Shown here: positions 16,818 through 25,528 of the stretch, piece after piece
Layout of the letters: each line of letters starts with the position of its first letter
How positions within the stretch are numbered: position 1 is the first letter of the stretch
NCBI RefSeq assembly: GCF_009720385.1
Contig: NZ_WARX01000014.1
Span: forward strand, 1 to 64,000
DNA length: 64,000 nt
Reading direction: 5' to 3'
DNA from: Catellatospora vulcania
Lineage (GTDB): Bacteria; Actinomycetota; Actinomycetes; Mycobacteriales; Micromonosporaceae
The notes under the pieces: model-generated
Told to the model about the DNA's origin: nothing
The model's input: the letters and a program-made list of their open reading frames with translations, nothing else
Databases searched by the model: none
Made by a program: the position numbers and the translations under genes

Positions 16818-17648
16818 CTATGAGTCGAGGTTAGCCGGGCGGGCAATGAGTTTGAGCGGCGTGCGCCGGCGCGCCTCGACCGTGGCGGGGTGCTCGGCGA
16901 CCAGGCCGCGCTTGTCACGCTCGGCGCACATCTCGGCCAGCCGGGCGTACGCCGGCTCGCCGACCAGCGCGGTGAGTTCCGGGCCGTAGCTGACGTACAT
17001 CGGCTCCGCGCCGACGTGCGCGTCCGGCGACGAGGTGCACCACCAGTGCAGCTCGTGGCCGCCGGCGCCCCAGCCGCGCCGGTCGAACTCGCCGATGACC
17101 GATACCAGGATCTTGGTGTCGTCGGGGCGCTTGACCCACTGCTGGTCCCGGCGGATCGGCAGCTGCCAGCACACGTCGGGCTTGTAGGTCAGCGGGTGCA
17201 CGCCGTCGCGCAGTGCCTGGGCGTGCAGCGCGCAGCCGCCCCCGCCGGGGAAGTCCGCGTCGTTGAGGAAGACGCACGGGCCCTCCTCACCGTCCGGGCC
17301 GTGCTGGATCGCGGTGCGCCGGGCGGGCTTCTCGTCGTGCAGCTCGTCCAGCTCGGTCCACTTGTCGAAGCCGCGCACGTGGTGCTGCCAGGTGGTCTTG
17401 TCCAGGCGTTTGACCGCGGCCTTGACCCGTTTGACGTCGTCGGCGTCGGTGAAGAAGGCGCCGTGCGAGCAGCAGCCCTCCTCCTCGCGGCCGGCGATGA
17501 TGCCCCGGCAGGCGCTGCCGAACACGCAGGTCCAGCGCGACAGCAGCCAGGTCAGGTCGGCGCGGATGAGGTGGGCCGGATCCGCCGGGTCGGCGAACTC
17601 GATCCACTCCCGCGGGAAGTCCAGCGAAGTCTCGCCCTCATGGTCCAC
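16818..17648 (-). CDS. Conserved cysteine-rich hypothetical protein
   Basis: A 276-residue cytosolic protein. Cysteines cluster as [41 protein letters not shown] and DVCWQLP, suggesting a metal or Fe-S site, as in DUF3109/YkgJ-like zinc- or iron-chelating proteins. [14 protein letters not shown] adds histidines. I cannot assign a reaction. It starts 43 bases from the divergent ppx gene; the doc pair lies downstream on the same strand. Confidence 0.7.
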   Translation of the reverse strand: MDHEGETSLDFPREWIEFADPADPAHLIRADLTWLLSRWTCVFGSACRGIIAGREEEGCCSHGAFFTDADDVKRVKAAVKRLDKTTWQHHVRGFDKWTELDELHDEKPARRTAIQHGPDGEEGPCVFLNDADFPGGGGCALHAQALRDGVHPLTYKPDVCWQLPIRRDQQWVKRPDDTKILVSVIGEFDRRGWGAGGHELHWWCTSSPDAHVGAEPMYVSYGPELTALVGEPAYARLAEMCAERDKRGLVAEHPATVEARRRTPLKLIARPANLDS

Positions 17649-17691
17649 GATCCCAGCCTACGGCGGTGTCGGGCACCGATAACGTAGGCGC

Positions 17692-18618
17692 ATGCGGCTT
17701 GGTGTCCTCGATGTCGGATCCAATACAGTTCATCTCCTGGTGGTCGATGCGCACCGTGGTGCCCATCCGTGGCCGGCCCATTCCCAGAAGGAGCGGCTGC
17801 GCCTGGCTGAGCAGCTCGGCGAGGCCGGTGAGCTGACCATCGCCGGGGCGGACGCACTGGTGAAGGCGTGCGAGCAGGCCAAGACCGCGGCCGAGCAGCA
17901 GGGCGCGGAGGAGCTGATGGCGTTCGCGACCTCGGCGGTCCGCGACGCCACCAACTCGGCCCAGGTGCTGCGCCGGGTGTACGAGGAGACCGGCGTCGAG
18001 CTGCGGGTGCTCTCCGGCGAGGACGAGGCCCGGATGACCTTCCTCGCGGTACGCCGGTGGTTCGGCTGGTCGGCGGGCCGGCTGCTGGTGCTCGACATCG
18101 GCGGCGGCTCGCTGGAGATCGCGGCGGGCATCGACGAGGAGCCCACGGTGGCGGTGTCGCTGCCGCTGGGCGCGGGCCGGCTGACCCGGCGCTGGCTCAA
18201 GGCCGACCCGCCCGGCTCGGTCGAGCTGGCCGCGCTCCAGTCCTACGTGGATGAGCAGCTCATGCACCGGGAGCTGGACGGGCTGAAGGGCTGGGAGATC
18301 GCGGCGGCGACCTCCAAGACGTTCCGGTCGCTGGCCCGGCTGGCCGGCGCAGCCCCCAGCGGCGACGGCCTGTGGGCGCCGCGCGCGCTCACCCTGCAGG
18401 GACTGCACCAGGTGCGCGGCTTCATCCAGCGGATCCCCTCGGCGGGTCTGGCCGAACTGGACGGAGTCAGCGCCAGCCGGGCCCACCAGCTGCTCGCCGG
18501 GGCGGTTGTGGCGGAGGCCGCAATGCGCCGGCTGGGCGTCGACGAGCTGCGCATCTGCCCCTGGGCACTGCGCGAAGGCGTCATCCTGACGCGCCTGGAT
18601 CAGCTCTCGGCGGGTTGA
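17692..18618 (+). CDS. ppx: Ppx/GppA-family exopolyphosphatase/pppGpp phosphatase
   Basis: A 308-residue sugar-kinase/actin-fold hydrolase. The N-terminal phosphate-1 motif is [14 protein letters not shown]; the second phosphate motif is [12 protein letters not shown] near residue 135; [12 protein letters not shown] and LSGEDEARM are also family marks. It degrades inorganic polyphosphate or pppGpp. It lacks the C-terminal HD-like domain of long Ppx proteins, as in actinobacterial short Ppx. TAACGT six bases before the ATG suggests a leaderless transcript. Confidence 0.88.
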   Translation: MRLGVLDVGSNTVHLLVVDAHRGAHPWPAHSQKERLRLAEQLGEAGELTIAGADALVKACEQAKTAAEQQGAEELMAFATSAVRDATNSAQVLRRVYEETGVELRVLSGEDEARMTFLAVRRWFGWSAGRLLVLDIGGGSLEIAAGIDEEPTVAVSLPLGAGRLTRRWLKADPPGSVELAALQSYVDEQLMHRELDGLKGWEIAAATSKTFRSLARLAGAAPSGDGLWAPRALTLQGLHQVRGFIQRIPSAGLAELDGVSASRAHQLLAGAVVAEAAMRRLGVDELRICPWALREGVILTRLDQLSAG

Positions 18619-18638
18619 CCGGGGCTACTCTGGACAAC

Positions 18639-19442
18639 GTGTCCGTTCCCGTGCTCCTGTCCAGCTCGTCCGTTTTTCCCGAGCCCACCGCCGCAGCTTT
18701 CGAGCTGGCGGCGTCCCTGGGCTACGACGGTGTCGAGGTCATGGTGTGGACCGATGCGGTGAGCCAGGACGCCGGCGCGCTGCGCGGGCTGTCCCAGCAC
18801 TACGGCGTACCCGTGCTGTCGATCCACGCGCCCTGCCTGCTGGTCACCCAGCGGGTGTGGAGCAGCGACCCGAAGGAGCGGCTGCGCCGTGCGGTGATCC
18901 TCGCCGACACGCTGAGCGCGCCCACGGTCGTGGTGCACCCGCCGTTCAGCTGGCAGCGCGACTACGCCCGCGGGTTCGCCGACACGGTGGGCAAGCTGGC
19001 GCACCGGCACACCGGGGTGCGCATCGCGGTGGAGAACATGTACCCGGTGCGGATGGGTAAGCGCCAGGTCGTGCCGTACCACCCGGGCTGGGATCCGACC
19101 GAGGCCGGCTACGACTCCTACACCCTGGACCTGTCGCACTGCGCGGCGTCGCGCTCCGACGCCCTGGAGATGGCCGACACGATGGGCGCCGGGCTGGCGC
19201 ACGTGCACCTGGGCGACGGCACCGGCGAGGGCCGGGACGAGCACCTGGTGCCCGGTCGCGGCACGCAGCCGTGCGCGAGCCTGCTGGCGGGGCTGGAGCA
19301 GCGCGGGTTCACCGGCTCGGTGGCGATGGAGGTGGCGACCCGCAAGGCCGGCAGCCGCGCGGCCCGGGAGGCCGACCTCGCCGAGGCGCTGGCGTTCGCG
19401 CGCACGCACCTGGCAGCAGGCGTCGCCAACACGCGCTCCTAG
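18639..19442 (+). CDS. TIM-barrel sugar phosphate isomerase/epimerase family protein
   Basis: A 267-residue AP-endonuclease-2/xylose-isomerase-like barrel. Metal-ligand positions are suggested by [14 protein letters not shown]-type [18 protein letters not shown] and [16 protein letters not shown], then VAMEVATRK. The GTG at 18639 follows TACTCT by seven bases, so it may be leaderless. It follows ppx by 20 bases. The substrate is unknown; endonuclease IV activity is less likely because the order of ligands fits the isomerase branch. Confidence 0.8.
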   Translation: MSVPVLLSSSSVFPEPTAAAFELAASLGYDGVEVMVWTDAVSQDAGALRGLSQHYGVPVLSIHAPCLLVTQRVWSSDPKERLRRAVILADTLSAPTVVVHPPFSWQRDYARGFADTVGKLAHRHTGVRIAVENMYPVRMGKRQVVPYHPGWDPTEAGYDSYTLDLSHCAASRSDALEMADTMGAGLAHVHLGDGTGEGRDEHLVPGRGTQPCASLLAGLEQRGFTGSVAMEVATRKAGSRAAREADLAEALAFARTHLAAGVANTRS

Positions 19443-19460
19443 CCATCCGCCTCCGGCGGT

Positions 19461-19516
19461 TTGGAAGGTGCCCTTCCTCTACGAAAACCGATAAGAAGCT
19501 GCCCTTCCTTGCTTTT
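19461..19516. repeat. Intergenic repeat with two CCTTCC boxes
   Basis: GGAAGGTGCCCTTCC (19463-19477) is a near-palindrome, and GAAGCTGCCCTTCC recurs about 30 bases later. From memory this pattern resembles an intergenic repeat common in Micromonosporaceae genomes; I cannot verify that here. Confidence 0.45.
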
Positions 19517-19523
19517 GATGTGG

Positions 19524-19555
19524 CGCGGGCCGCTCCCGAAGGGGAGCGGCCCGCG
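19524..19555. terminator. Bidirectional terminator-like hairpin
   Basis: A perfect 14-bp stem (CGCGGGCCGCTCCC at 19524-19537 with 19542-19555) around GAAG lies between the convergent isomerase and CGNR genes. No T-run is present. Confidence 0.65.
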
Positions 19556-19569
19556 GTGGTTCGCGCGGT

Positions 19570-20166
19570 TCAGCCGACCGAAGTCAAGCTCCCCTGCTGC
19601 GGGACAGCCGGCTTGAGCTGGGCTTTTGAATGGGCGGCGAGCTCCGTGACCGCGGCCTTCTTGCGGGCGCGGTGGGCCGCCACGTGCGAGCGGGTGGCAC
19701 AGCGCTCGGAGCAGAAGCGGCGGCAGTTGTTGGACGAGGTGTCGAGGTAGACGTTGCCGCAGCGGTCGTCGGCGCAGACGCCGAAGCGGGCGCTGCCGTA
19801 CTCGCAGAGCCACACCGACAGGCCCCAGACGGCGCCGGCGAGGTACTCGGCGCTGACCGCGGAGCCGCGGCTGGTGACGTGGATGTGCCAGTTCCCGGAC
19901 TCGTGGCCGGAGATGCGGGGATGCACGGGATGCGCTTCGAGCAGCGAGTTGAGCTCTTCGACGGCCTCGCGTTCGCGGCCGTGGGCACCGTGCTCGAACA
20001 CCTCGCGCAACCGCCGTTGTGCCTTGCGGAACACCTGCAGGTCGCGTTCGGTGGCGTCCTCGCACATCCAGTCCGGCCCCGGCAGGACAGCGCGGAGCTG
20101 GCTCAGGTCGTCCAGCGGCGCGTTGACAAGATCAACAGCCGTTCGGGCGTACGCATCGAAGTTCAC
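19570..20166 (-). CDS. CGNR zinc-finger transcriptional regulator
   Basis: A 198-residue protein. The N-terminal ABATE-like helical domain starts VNFDAYARTAVDLVN; the C-terminal CGNR zinc finger reads GVCADDRCGNVYLDTSSNN then CRRFCSERCATRSHVAAHR, the metal-binding and recognition part. These are putative stress or antibiotic-responsive DNA-binding regulators with unknown ligands. The GTG at 20166 is chosen because TACCTT stands exactly six bases upstream, the leaderless spacing seen in several genes here; an ATG/TTG further upstream would add six residues. Confidence 0.85.
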   Translation of the reverse strand: MNFDAYARTAVDLVNAPLDDLSQLRAVLPGPDWMCEDATERDLQVFRKAQRRLREVFEHGAHGREREAVEELNSLLEAHPVHPRISGHESGNWHIHVTSRGSAVSAEYLAGAVWGLSVWLCEYGSARFGVCADDRCGNVYLDTSSNNCRRFCSERCATRSHVAAHRARKKAAVTELAAHSKAQLKPAVPQQGSLTSVG

Positions 20167-20184
20167 CCGACAAAGGTAGTGCAA

Positions 20185-21351
20185 CTACGGCGTGCGTGGG
20201 GTGTCAACATAGTGGGGTATGAAGCGCGCGTGACCGTCGGTGATCAGGCTGGTGCTCTCGCGTAGTCCCAGACCCGCCGACTCGCCGTCGAGGATCCAGG
20301 ACCCCAGCACCACGTGGTTGCCCTCGAACGACGGCAGCGCACGGAACTCCTGGAAACACGTGCCACCGGTGTCGTAGATACCGTCGGTGACCTGCTCACC
20401 CGCCGCAGTGACGATCCGCACATTGGCGCCCTCGCGGCCCAGCAGCGGCTTGGCCACGTACTCGGCCAGGTCCCGCGGGCCGTCCAGGTATGCCGGCAGC
20501 AGCAGCTCGTGATCGGGGTACAGCTCCCAGAGCACGGCCAGCAGCGCCTTGTTCGACAGCAGCAGCTTCCACGCCGGCTCGATCCAGGTGGTCGGGGTGC
20601 CCGGCTCCAGCGCGAGCCGCCCGTACGGCTCGGCGACCATCCACTCCCACGGGTACAGCTTGAAGATCGTGTTGATCGGGTCGCCGCCGCTGTCCCGGAA
20701 GCGCCGCCCGTCCCAGGCGATGTCGAGCATCGGGGTGACCCGCACGTCCAGCCCCGCCTGGTGCGCGGTGTCGGCCAGGTAGCCGACCGTCATCAGGTCC
20801 TCGAACGTCTCTTCCAGGTTCGACCACGCGAAGTGCACCGGGCCCGCGGCGAACTGCGGGCCCAGCTTGCGCCAGGTGGCGATCAGGCGCTCGTGCAGGC
20901 TGTTCCACTGGTCCAGGTCCGGCCGGGTGTCGGTGAGCCAGAACCACTGGATGATCGACGCCTCGAACAGCGAGGTCGGCGTGTCGGCGTTGTACTCCAG
21001 CATCTTCGGCGGGCCGCTGCCGTCGTACCAGAGGTCGAAGCGGCCGTACAGGGTCGGCGGCTGCTCCCGCCACACCCGGCGCACCTCGGGCACGGCCCAG
21101 GCCGGGATGCCGAACTCGGCCCACCGGTCCTGCTCGACGACGTGCTTTGCGGCCGCCAGCGACATCCGGTGCAGCTCCTCGGTCGCGTCCTCCAGGCGCA
21201 GCACCTCGTCCAGGCTGAACGAGTAGCAGGCCGACTCGTCCCAGTACGGGGTGGTGGCGCCGTCGTCGAGCTTGGTGTCGGCGTAGAGCATGCCCTGCGC
21301 CCGGACCGTCTCGCGCCAGTCCGGGCGGGGTTCGACCTGATGCCGCTGCAC
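20185..21351 (-). CDS. Glutathionylspermidine-synthase-like ATP-grasp ligase
   Basis: A 388-residue cytosolic enzyme of the GSP_synth/YgiC-YjfC family. Visible motifs include LYGRFDLWYDGSGPPKMLEYNADTP (positions about 100-125), FEDLMTVGYL, EPAWKLLLSNKALL and LLGREGANVRIV, with the glycine-rich ATP contacts near residue 310. The family makes C-N bonds between a peptide carboxylate and an amine; actinomycetes lack trypanothione, so the real substrate is unknown. A small gene lies 6 bases upstream in the same operon. Confidence 0.85.
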   Translation of the reverse strand: MQRHQVEPRPDWRETVRAQGMLYADTKLDDGATTPYWDESACYSFSLDEVLRLEDATEELHRMSLAAAKHVVEQDRWAEFGIPAWAVPEVRRVWREQPPTLYGRFDLWYDGSGPPKMLEYNADTPTSLFEASIIQWFWLTDTRPDLDQWNSLHERLIATWRKLGPQFAAGPVHFAWSNLEETFEDLMTVGYLADTAHQAGLDVRVTPMLDIAWDGRRFRDSGGDPINTIFKLYPWEWMVAEPYGRLALEPGTPTTWIEPAWKLLLSNKALLAVLWELYPDHELLLPAYLDGPRDLAEYVAKPLLGREGANVRIVTAAGEQVTDGIYDTGGTCFQEFRALPSFEGNHVVLGSWILDGESAGLGLRESTSLITDGHARFIPHYVDTPRTP

Positions 21352-21357
21352 GTGCGA

Positions 21358-21621
21358 TCAGCCGCCGCAGGAGGCGAGGTGGGTGCCGAAGCCGCCCGAG
21401 TCGGGCAGGGCCTCGGTCGGGGCCGGGGGTTCAGCCAGCCGGATGCCGGAGCTTCCGGCCGCGAAGACGGTCTGCTGCGGGTCGGGCTGACCCCAGCAGT
21501 CGTCGTCATCGTCGTCCAGGGCACAGGCCAGGCCGGCGACGAGCAGCACGACCCCACCGATGATCACGGCGGGGGAGCGGAGCGGGTTGGAGTTCACAGC
21601 TGAAGTTTGTAGCCGACGCAT
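21358..21621 (-). CDS. Small membrane/exported acidic protein paired with the ligase
   Basis: An 87-residue protein with an N-terminal hydrophobic segment (AVIIGGVVLLVAGLACAL) followed at once by DDDDDD and CWGQPD, and a C-terminal GGFGTHLASCGG with a second cysteine. It may be a membrane-anchored or lipoprotein-like peptide. GGAGG five bases before the ATG supports the start. In other bacteria a small YgiB-like protein accompanies this ligase family, so it may be the ligase's substrate or partner (inference). Confidence 0.65.
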   Translation of the reverse strand: MRRLQTSAVNSNPLRSPAVIIGGVVLLVAGLACALDDDDDDCWGQPDPQQTVFAAGSSGIRLAEPPAPTEALPDSGGFGTHLASCGG

Positions 21622-21717
21622 ACAACCCTCCGTTCACCGAGATATCGAGGCGTGTTCTTGTATACAGCGGGCAGGAGTCCCGTGAGTACTCCGGCACAGG
21701 CGGGTTACGCTGCCCTC

Positions 21718-22671
21718 ATGCTTCGCTCCGTGATCCTCGCCGCCGCCCGATCCCAGAAGGTGGAACGGCTCGTAGAGACCGCCCCGATCAGCCGCGACGT
21801 CGTCAGGCGCTTCGTCGCCGGCTCCGGAACCGGTGAGGCGCTCGCCACCACCAGGCAGCTCGCGGACGCCGGACTCTGCATCACCCTGGACAACCTGGGC
21901 GAGGACACCCTCACCGCGGACCAGGCCAACGCCACCAAGGAGGCGTACCTGGAGCTGCTGGCCGCCCTCGGCCAGGCCGGGCTGACCGCGCCGAAGGAAG
22001 GCGGCGGCCAGGTCACCGTGGCCACCGCCGAGGTCAGCCTGAAGCTGTCCGCGCTCGGCCAGGCCTTCGACGAGCAGCTCGCGGAGAAGAACGCCCGCGA
22101 GATCTGCGAGGCCGCCGCGGCCCTGGGCACCACGGTCACCCTGGACATGGAGGACCACACCACCACCGACTCGACTTTGGACATCCTGTCCCGGCTGCGC
22201 CGCGACCACCCGGACACCGGGGCGGTGCTGCAGGCGTACCTGCGCCGGACCGAGGGCGACTGCCGGGAGCTGGCCACCGCCGGGTCCCGGGTGCGGCTGT
22301 GCAAGGGGGCGTACAAGGAGCCCGAGCACGTGGCCTACCAGGCCCCGCTCGAGGTGGACAAGTCGTACGTGCGATGCATGAACATCCTGATGGCGGGCGA
22401 GGGCTACCCGATGCTGGCCACCCACGACCCGCGCCTGATCGCGATCGCGCAGGACCGGGCCCGCTGGTTCGACCGCGCGCCCGACGAGTTCGAGTTCCAG
22501 ATGCTCTACGGCATCCGCCCCGAGGAGCAGACCCGCCTGGCCAGGGCCGGGCACACCGTACGCGTCTACGTGCCCTACGGCACCGAGTGGTACGGCTACC
22601 TGATGCGCCGCCTCGCCGAGCGCCCCGCCAACCTCGCCTTCTTCGGCCGGGCGCTGATCTCGAAGAAGTGA
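21718..22671 (+). CDS. Proline dehydrogenase
   Basis: A 317-residue FAD enzyme oxidising proline to pyrroline-5-carboxylate, the first step of proline catabolism. The TIM-barrel signatures are VTLDMEDHTTTD, VLQAYLRRTEGDC, RLCKGAYKEP near residue 205, and FQMLYGIRPEEQTRL. RVYVPYGTEWYGYLMRRLAERP is the conserved C-terminal helix that contacts proline. TACGCT lies six bases before the ATG at 21718, supporting that start and a leaderless mRNA. No P5C dehydrogenase gene lies next to it in this window. Confidence 0.93.
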   Translation: MLRSVILAAARSQKVERLVETAPISRDVVRRFVAGSGTGEALATTRQLADAGLCITLDNLGEDTLTADQANATKEAYLELLAALGQAGLTAPKEGGGQVTVATAEVSLKLSALGQAFDEQLAEKNAREICEAAAALGTTVTLDMEDHTTTDSTLDILSRLRRDHPDTGAVLQAYLRRTEGDCRELATAGSRVRLCKGAYKEPEHVAYQAPLEVDKSYVRCMNILMAGEGYPMLATHDPRLIAIAQDRARWFDRAPDEFEFQMLYGIRPEEQTRLARAGHTVRVYVPYGTEWYGYLMRRLAERPANLAFFGRALISKK

Positions 22672-22818
22672 CCGTCCGGCCGCGGGCGCGGCTGGGCGGA
22701 CGGGCCGTCGAACAGCAGTGAAACGGGCGGAGCGCCTGTATCGCCCATGCCGCTCATACCGGATTCGACGGCCGCGAGCCCTACCCGTGGCCGCAACCCG
22801 TTGGTAGCCTCCACGTCC

Positions 22819-24723
22819 GTGCCCCCCGAGGACGAGACCCCTTCCGCCGGTTGGCCCCCGCCTGCCGATCGACGCTCGCCCGACGAGACCGGCACGGGGG
22901 CCGTGGACCCCTGGGCGCAGAGCGCCCCCGACCTCCTGCCGCTCGACGATGAGGACCCCACCCCGGCCGCGGTGATCGCCGCCGCGTACTCCGCAGCCCC
23001 GCCCGACGACGAGCAGCCCACGGCACCCTTGGCCGGGTACGCGCCGTCGCCGGTCGAGCCGCCCACGGCCCCGCTGGCGGGGCTGCCGGGCACTCGGACC
23101 GAGCCGCCCACCCTGCCTCCGGCGGGCTACGCGCGGCAGGCGGCGGACACCACCTTCGTGCCACCGCCCACGCCGATGCCGCCGAGCGGACCGCCACCCG
23201 CCGGACCCCCGCCCGCCGGGCACCCCGTCTCCGCTGCACCCGGCCCCTGGCCCACGTCCGCGCTGCCCGCCGGCGCACCCGGCGGGCACCCTGTCTCCGC
23301 CGCACCCGGTCCCTGGCCCACGTCCGCGCTGCCCGGCGGCCACCCGGTGTCGGCAGCCCCGGCGGGCTACCCGGCCTCCGCCGTGCCCGGCGGTTATCCG
23401 GCCGCCGCGCAGCCCGGCTATCCGGTGTCCGGAGTACCCGGCGGGTATCCGGCGTATCCCGCGTCCGGCGTGCCGGGCGGCTACCAGGTGGCCTGGCCGC
23501 AGGTCGGGCCGCCGCCGCGGCCCCGGCGGCGCTGGCGGCTGGTCGTGCTGGTCGCCGTCGTGCTGGTGGTGGTCTGCCTCGTGGCGGGCGGCCTGGCCGT
23601 GGTGACGTTCCCGTGGTTCAAGGACAAGGTCAAGGACCGGATCGGGGCGGCGCTGACCGAGCAGCACCGGGCGCTGCTGGCCGGCGATGAGGCGGCCTAC
23701 CTTTCGGTGATCGACCCCGAGGCCAAGCCGGTGCTGGACGGGATGCGCAGGCAGTTCCGCTCGCTGCGCGCGATGCGGGTGGCCGGGTGGTCCGACGCGC
23801 CGAGCAACCCGGTGCCGGTGGGCGCCGAGGACGGCGATCTGTGGTCGACCGAGCTGCACGGCACTCCCTGCTTCGTGACGCCGACCTGCGCGACGGCCGG
23901 CGCGCAGGCGCAGACCCGGTGGCGGATCCGGGCCGGGCGGGCCTGGCTGGTCGAGTGGCTGCCGGTCGCCACCCGGCCGTCCCCGCACCCGTGGCAGGTG
24001 TCGGAGCTGGTGGCCGACGCCGGCGAGCGCACCGTGGTCGCCACCACGCCGCAGTTCGCGGGCGAGCTGCCGACGCTGCTGGCCGAGGCCGAAAAGGCCG
24101 CCCTGGTCGCCGACCGGTTCGCCCGCGCCGGTGCGGCCCCCTCGCGGTACGTCGTCTACTACGCGGGCCGGGCCGAGTGGCAGCGCTGGTTCACCTGGAA
24201 CCCCGGCAACACCGTCTCCGGCATCGCGGTGCAGGTGAGCACCGAGCGCTGGGAGCTGATGCTGTACGACGTCAACATCACGCCGGAGGTGCTCGGCGGG
24301 GTGCTGCGGCACGAGCTGACCCATGCGTCCTCGCTGGTCGGGCCGTTCAAGAACCCCGATACCCAGTGGTGGCTGCACGAGGGCCTGGCCGATTACGCGC
24401 TGATGGACGGCGCGCCGGTGCGCGAGTACATCCGGCTGCCCGCCATCCGGCGGCTCGTGGAGACCGGCTGGGACGGCGACGTGGAGTCCGCCGAGCCGCC
24501 GGAGTCGACCGACGGCTGGATGGTCTCCGCCCGGTACGGCATGTCCGCGCTCGCCATGGCACATGTGGCCGAGCGGTTCGGCGAGCCGCTACTGGTCGAG
24601 TTCTTCCACCGGGTGGTCCACGACAACCTGACGGTCGAGGCGGCGGCGCAGGAGGTGCTGGGCGTGGAGTGGGCGGCGCTGGAGCGCGAATGCGCCGATT
24701 TCATCCGGCACAGCGTCGCCTGA
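22819..24723 (+). CDS. Membrane-anchored gluzincin-type metallopeptidase with Pro-rich cytosolic region
   Basis: About 634 residues. The first 235 are Pro/Ala/Gly-rich with repeats such as GHPVSAAPGPWPTSALP (twice) and GYPASAVPGG. A basic stretch (RPRRRWR) leads into one membrane segment (LVVLVAVVLVVVCLVAGGLAVV). The outer part ends with a zinc-peptidase core: HELTHASSLVG and the distal ligand WWLHEGLADYAL, both about 140-170 residues from the end. GTG at 22819 has TAGCCT eight bases upstream; an ATG at 22747 would add 24 residues. Substrate unknown; envelope proteolysis is likely. Confidence 0.75.
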   Translation: MPPEDETPSAGWPPPADRRSPDETGTGAVDPWAQSAPDLLPLDDEDPTPAAVIAAAYSAAPPDDEQPTAPLAGYAPSPVEPPTAPLAGLPGTRTEPPTLPPAGYARQAADTTFVPPPTPMPPSGPPPAGPPPAGHPVSAAPGPWPTSALPAGAPGGHPVSAAPGPWPTSALPGGHPVSAAPAGYPASAVPGGYPAAAQPGYPVSGVPGGYPAYPASGVPGGYQVAWPQVGPPPRPRRRWRLVVLVAVVLVVVCLVAGGLAVVTFPWFKDKVKDRIGAALTEQHRALLAGDEAAYLSVIDPEAKPVLDGMRRQFRSLRAMRVAGWSDAPSNPVPVGAEDGDLWSTELHGTPCFVTPTCATAGAQAQTRWRIRAGRAWLVEWLPVATRPSPHPWQVSELVADAGERTVVATTPQFAGELPTLLAEAEKAALVADRFARAGAAPSRYVVYYAGRAEWQRWFTWNPGNTVSGIAVQVSTERWELMLYDVNITPEVLGGVLRHELTHASSLVGPFKNPDTQWWLHEGLADYALMDGAPVREYIRLPAIRRLVETGWDGDVESAEPPESTDGWMVSARYGMSALAMAHVAERFGEPLLVEFFHRVVHDNLTVEAAAQEVLGVEWAALERECADFIRHSVA

Positions 24724-24881
24724 TCAAGACGCGATCTGCCCGATCTTGGGGAAAGGCTCGCATCGGTCACAACCGTCCCGGTACCGTACTCAATACACAG
24801 GAATCCGTGCTCGCGACACCTGCCGCGACCGCGACGCGCCGCCCGGCGGCGCGGCCTGTACCGGAGGAGGTGGGCCTGCTC

Positions 24882-25091
24882 ATGATCGGATCGACACGAC
24901 AGGACGCGCGGCTGGCGGAGGTCAGATTCCTCACCGTCGCCGAGGTGGCGACCCTGATGCGGGTGTCGAAAATGACGGTCTACCGCCTGGTCCACTCGGG
25001 GGAGTTGTCCGCCGTCCGGGTGGGGCGCTCGTTCCGGGTCCCTGAGCAGGCGGTTCAGGAGTACCTGCGGGGCGCGTTCTCGGAGCAGTAG
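24882..25091 (+). CDS. Excisionase-type helix-turn-helix DNA-binding protein
   Basis: A 69-residue MerR-like/excisionase-fold protein: FLTVAEVATLMRVSKMTVYR, then VHSGELSAVRVGRSFRVPEQ. The pattern is the conserved actinobacterial small HTH found near the bS22 gene and related to BldC; it is a chromosomal regulator rather than a phage Xis. ATG at 24882 follows GGAGGAGG by 11 bases; a GTG at 24807 with AGGA is an alternative that adds 25 residues. Targets unknown. Confidence 0.82.
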   Translation: MIGSTRQDARLAEVRFLTVAEVATLMRVSKMTVYRLVHSGELSAVRVGRSFRVPEQAVQEYLRGAFSEQ

Positions 25092-25246
25092 GGCGACCGC
25101 GAGGAGTGAGCTTGCGAGCCCCGCAGCGTTAGCTGACAGCGTCGCCGTATCCCGGCTCACCCTGACGGTGACCCCTGGCAGTGGGCTCGCGGCTGCTCGG
25201 CTACCCTGAACGGGTTCCACCACCGTCAACTTCGAGGGGATGCCGT

Positions 25247-25348
25247 ATGGGCTCCGTGGTCAAGAAGCGCCGCAAGCGTATGGCGAAGAAGAAGCACCGC
25301 AAGCTGCTGCGCAAGACCCGCGTCCAGCGTCGCCGTCTCGGCAAGTGA
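25247..25348 (+). CDS. 33-residue basic ribosomal protein, bS22/AURKAIP1-COX24 family
   Basis: [20 protein letters not shown] opens a 33-residue peptide rich in Lys and Arg that ends RRRLGK. Proteins of this sequence are a near-invariant actinobacterial addition to the small ribosomal subunit close to the decoding site. GAGGGG is 7 bases before the ATG. It lies 155 bases downstream of the HTH gene, as in other actinomycetes. It is easily missed because of its size. Confidence 0.92.
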   Translation: MGSVVKKRRKRMAKKKHRKLLRKTRVQRRRLGK

Positions 25349-25528
25349 GGCCCGCGCCCGGCGCTGGAGCTGACCGGCCGATTCGCGGCGCGTGATCGCG
25401 CGCCACCGGCGAATTCGTTGCGACGGTCTCAGGCCCGGGCGTAGTCCCGCGAAACCCGCTGCGGGCCGTACGGCTCGCGGGGTTCGCGGTGCTCCTCTTC
25501 ATTCTTCGCCGCCCCGGGGAGGCGCGTC

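Noticed and set aside
21634-24564. Very long minus-strand ORF opposite proline dehydrogenase and the peptidase
   Set aside because: His/Arg/Gly-rich translation typical of the shadow of GC-rich genes; the plus-strand proteins are clearly real.
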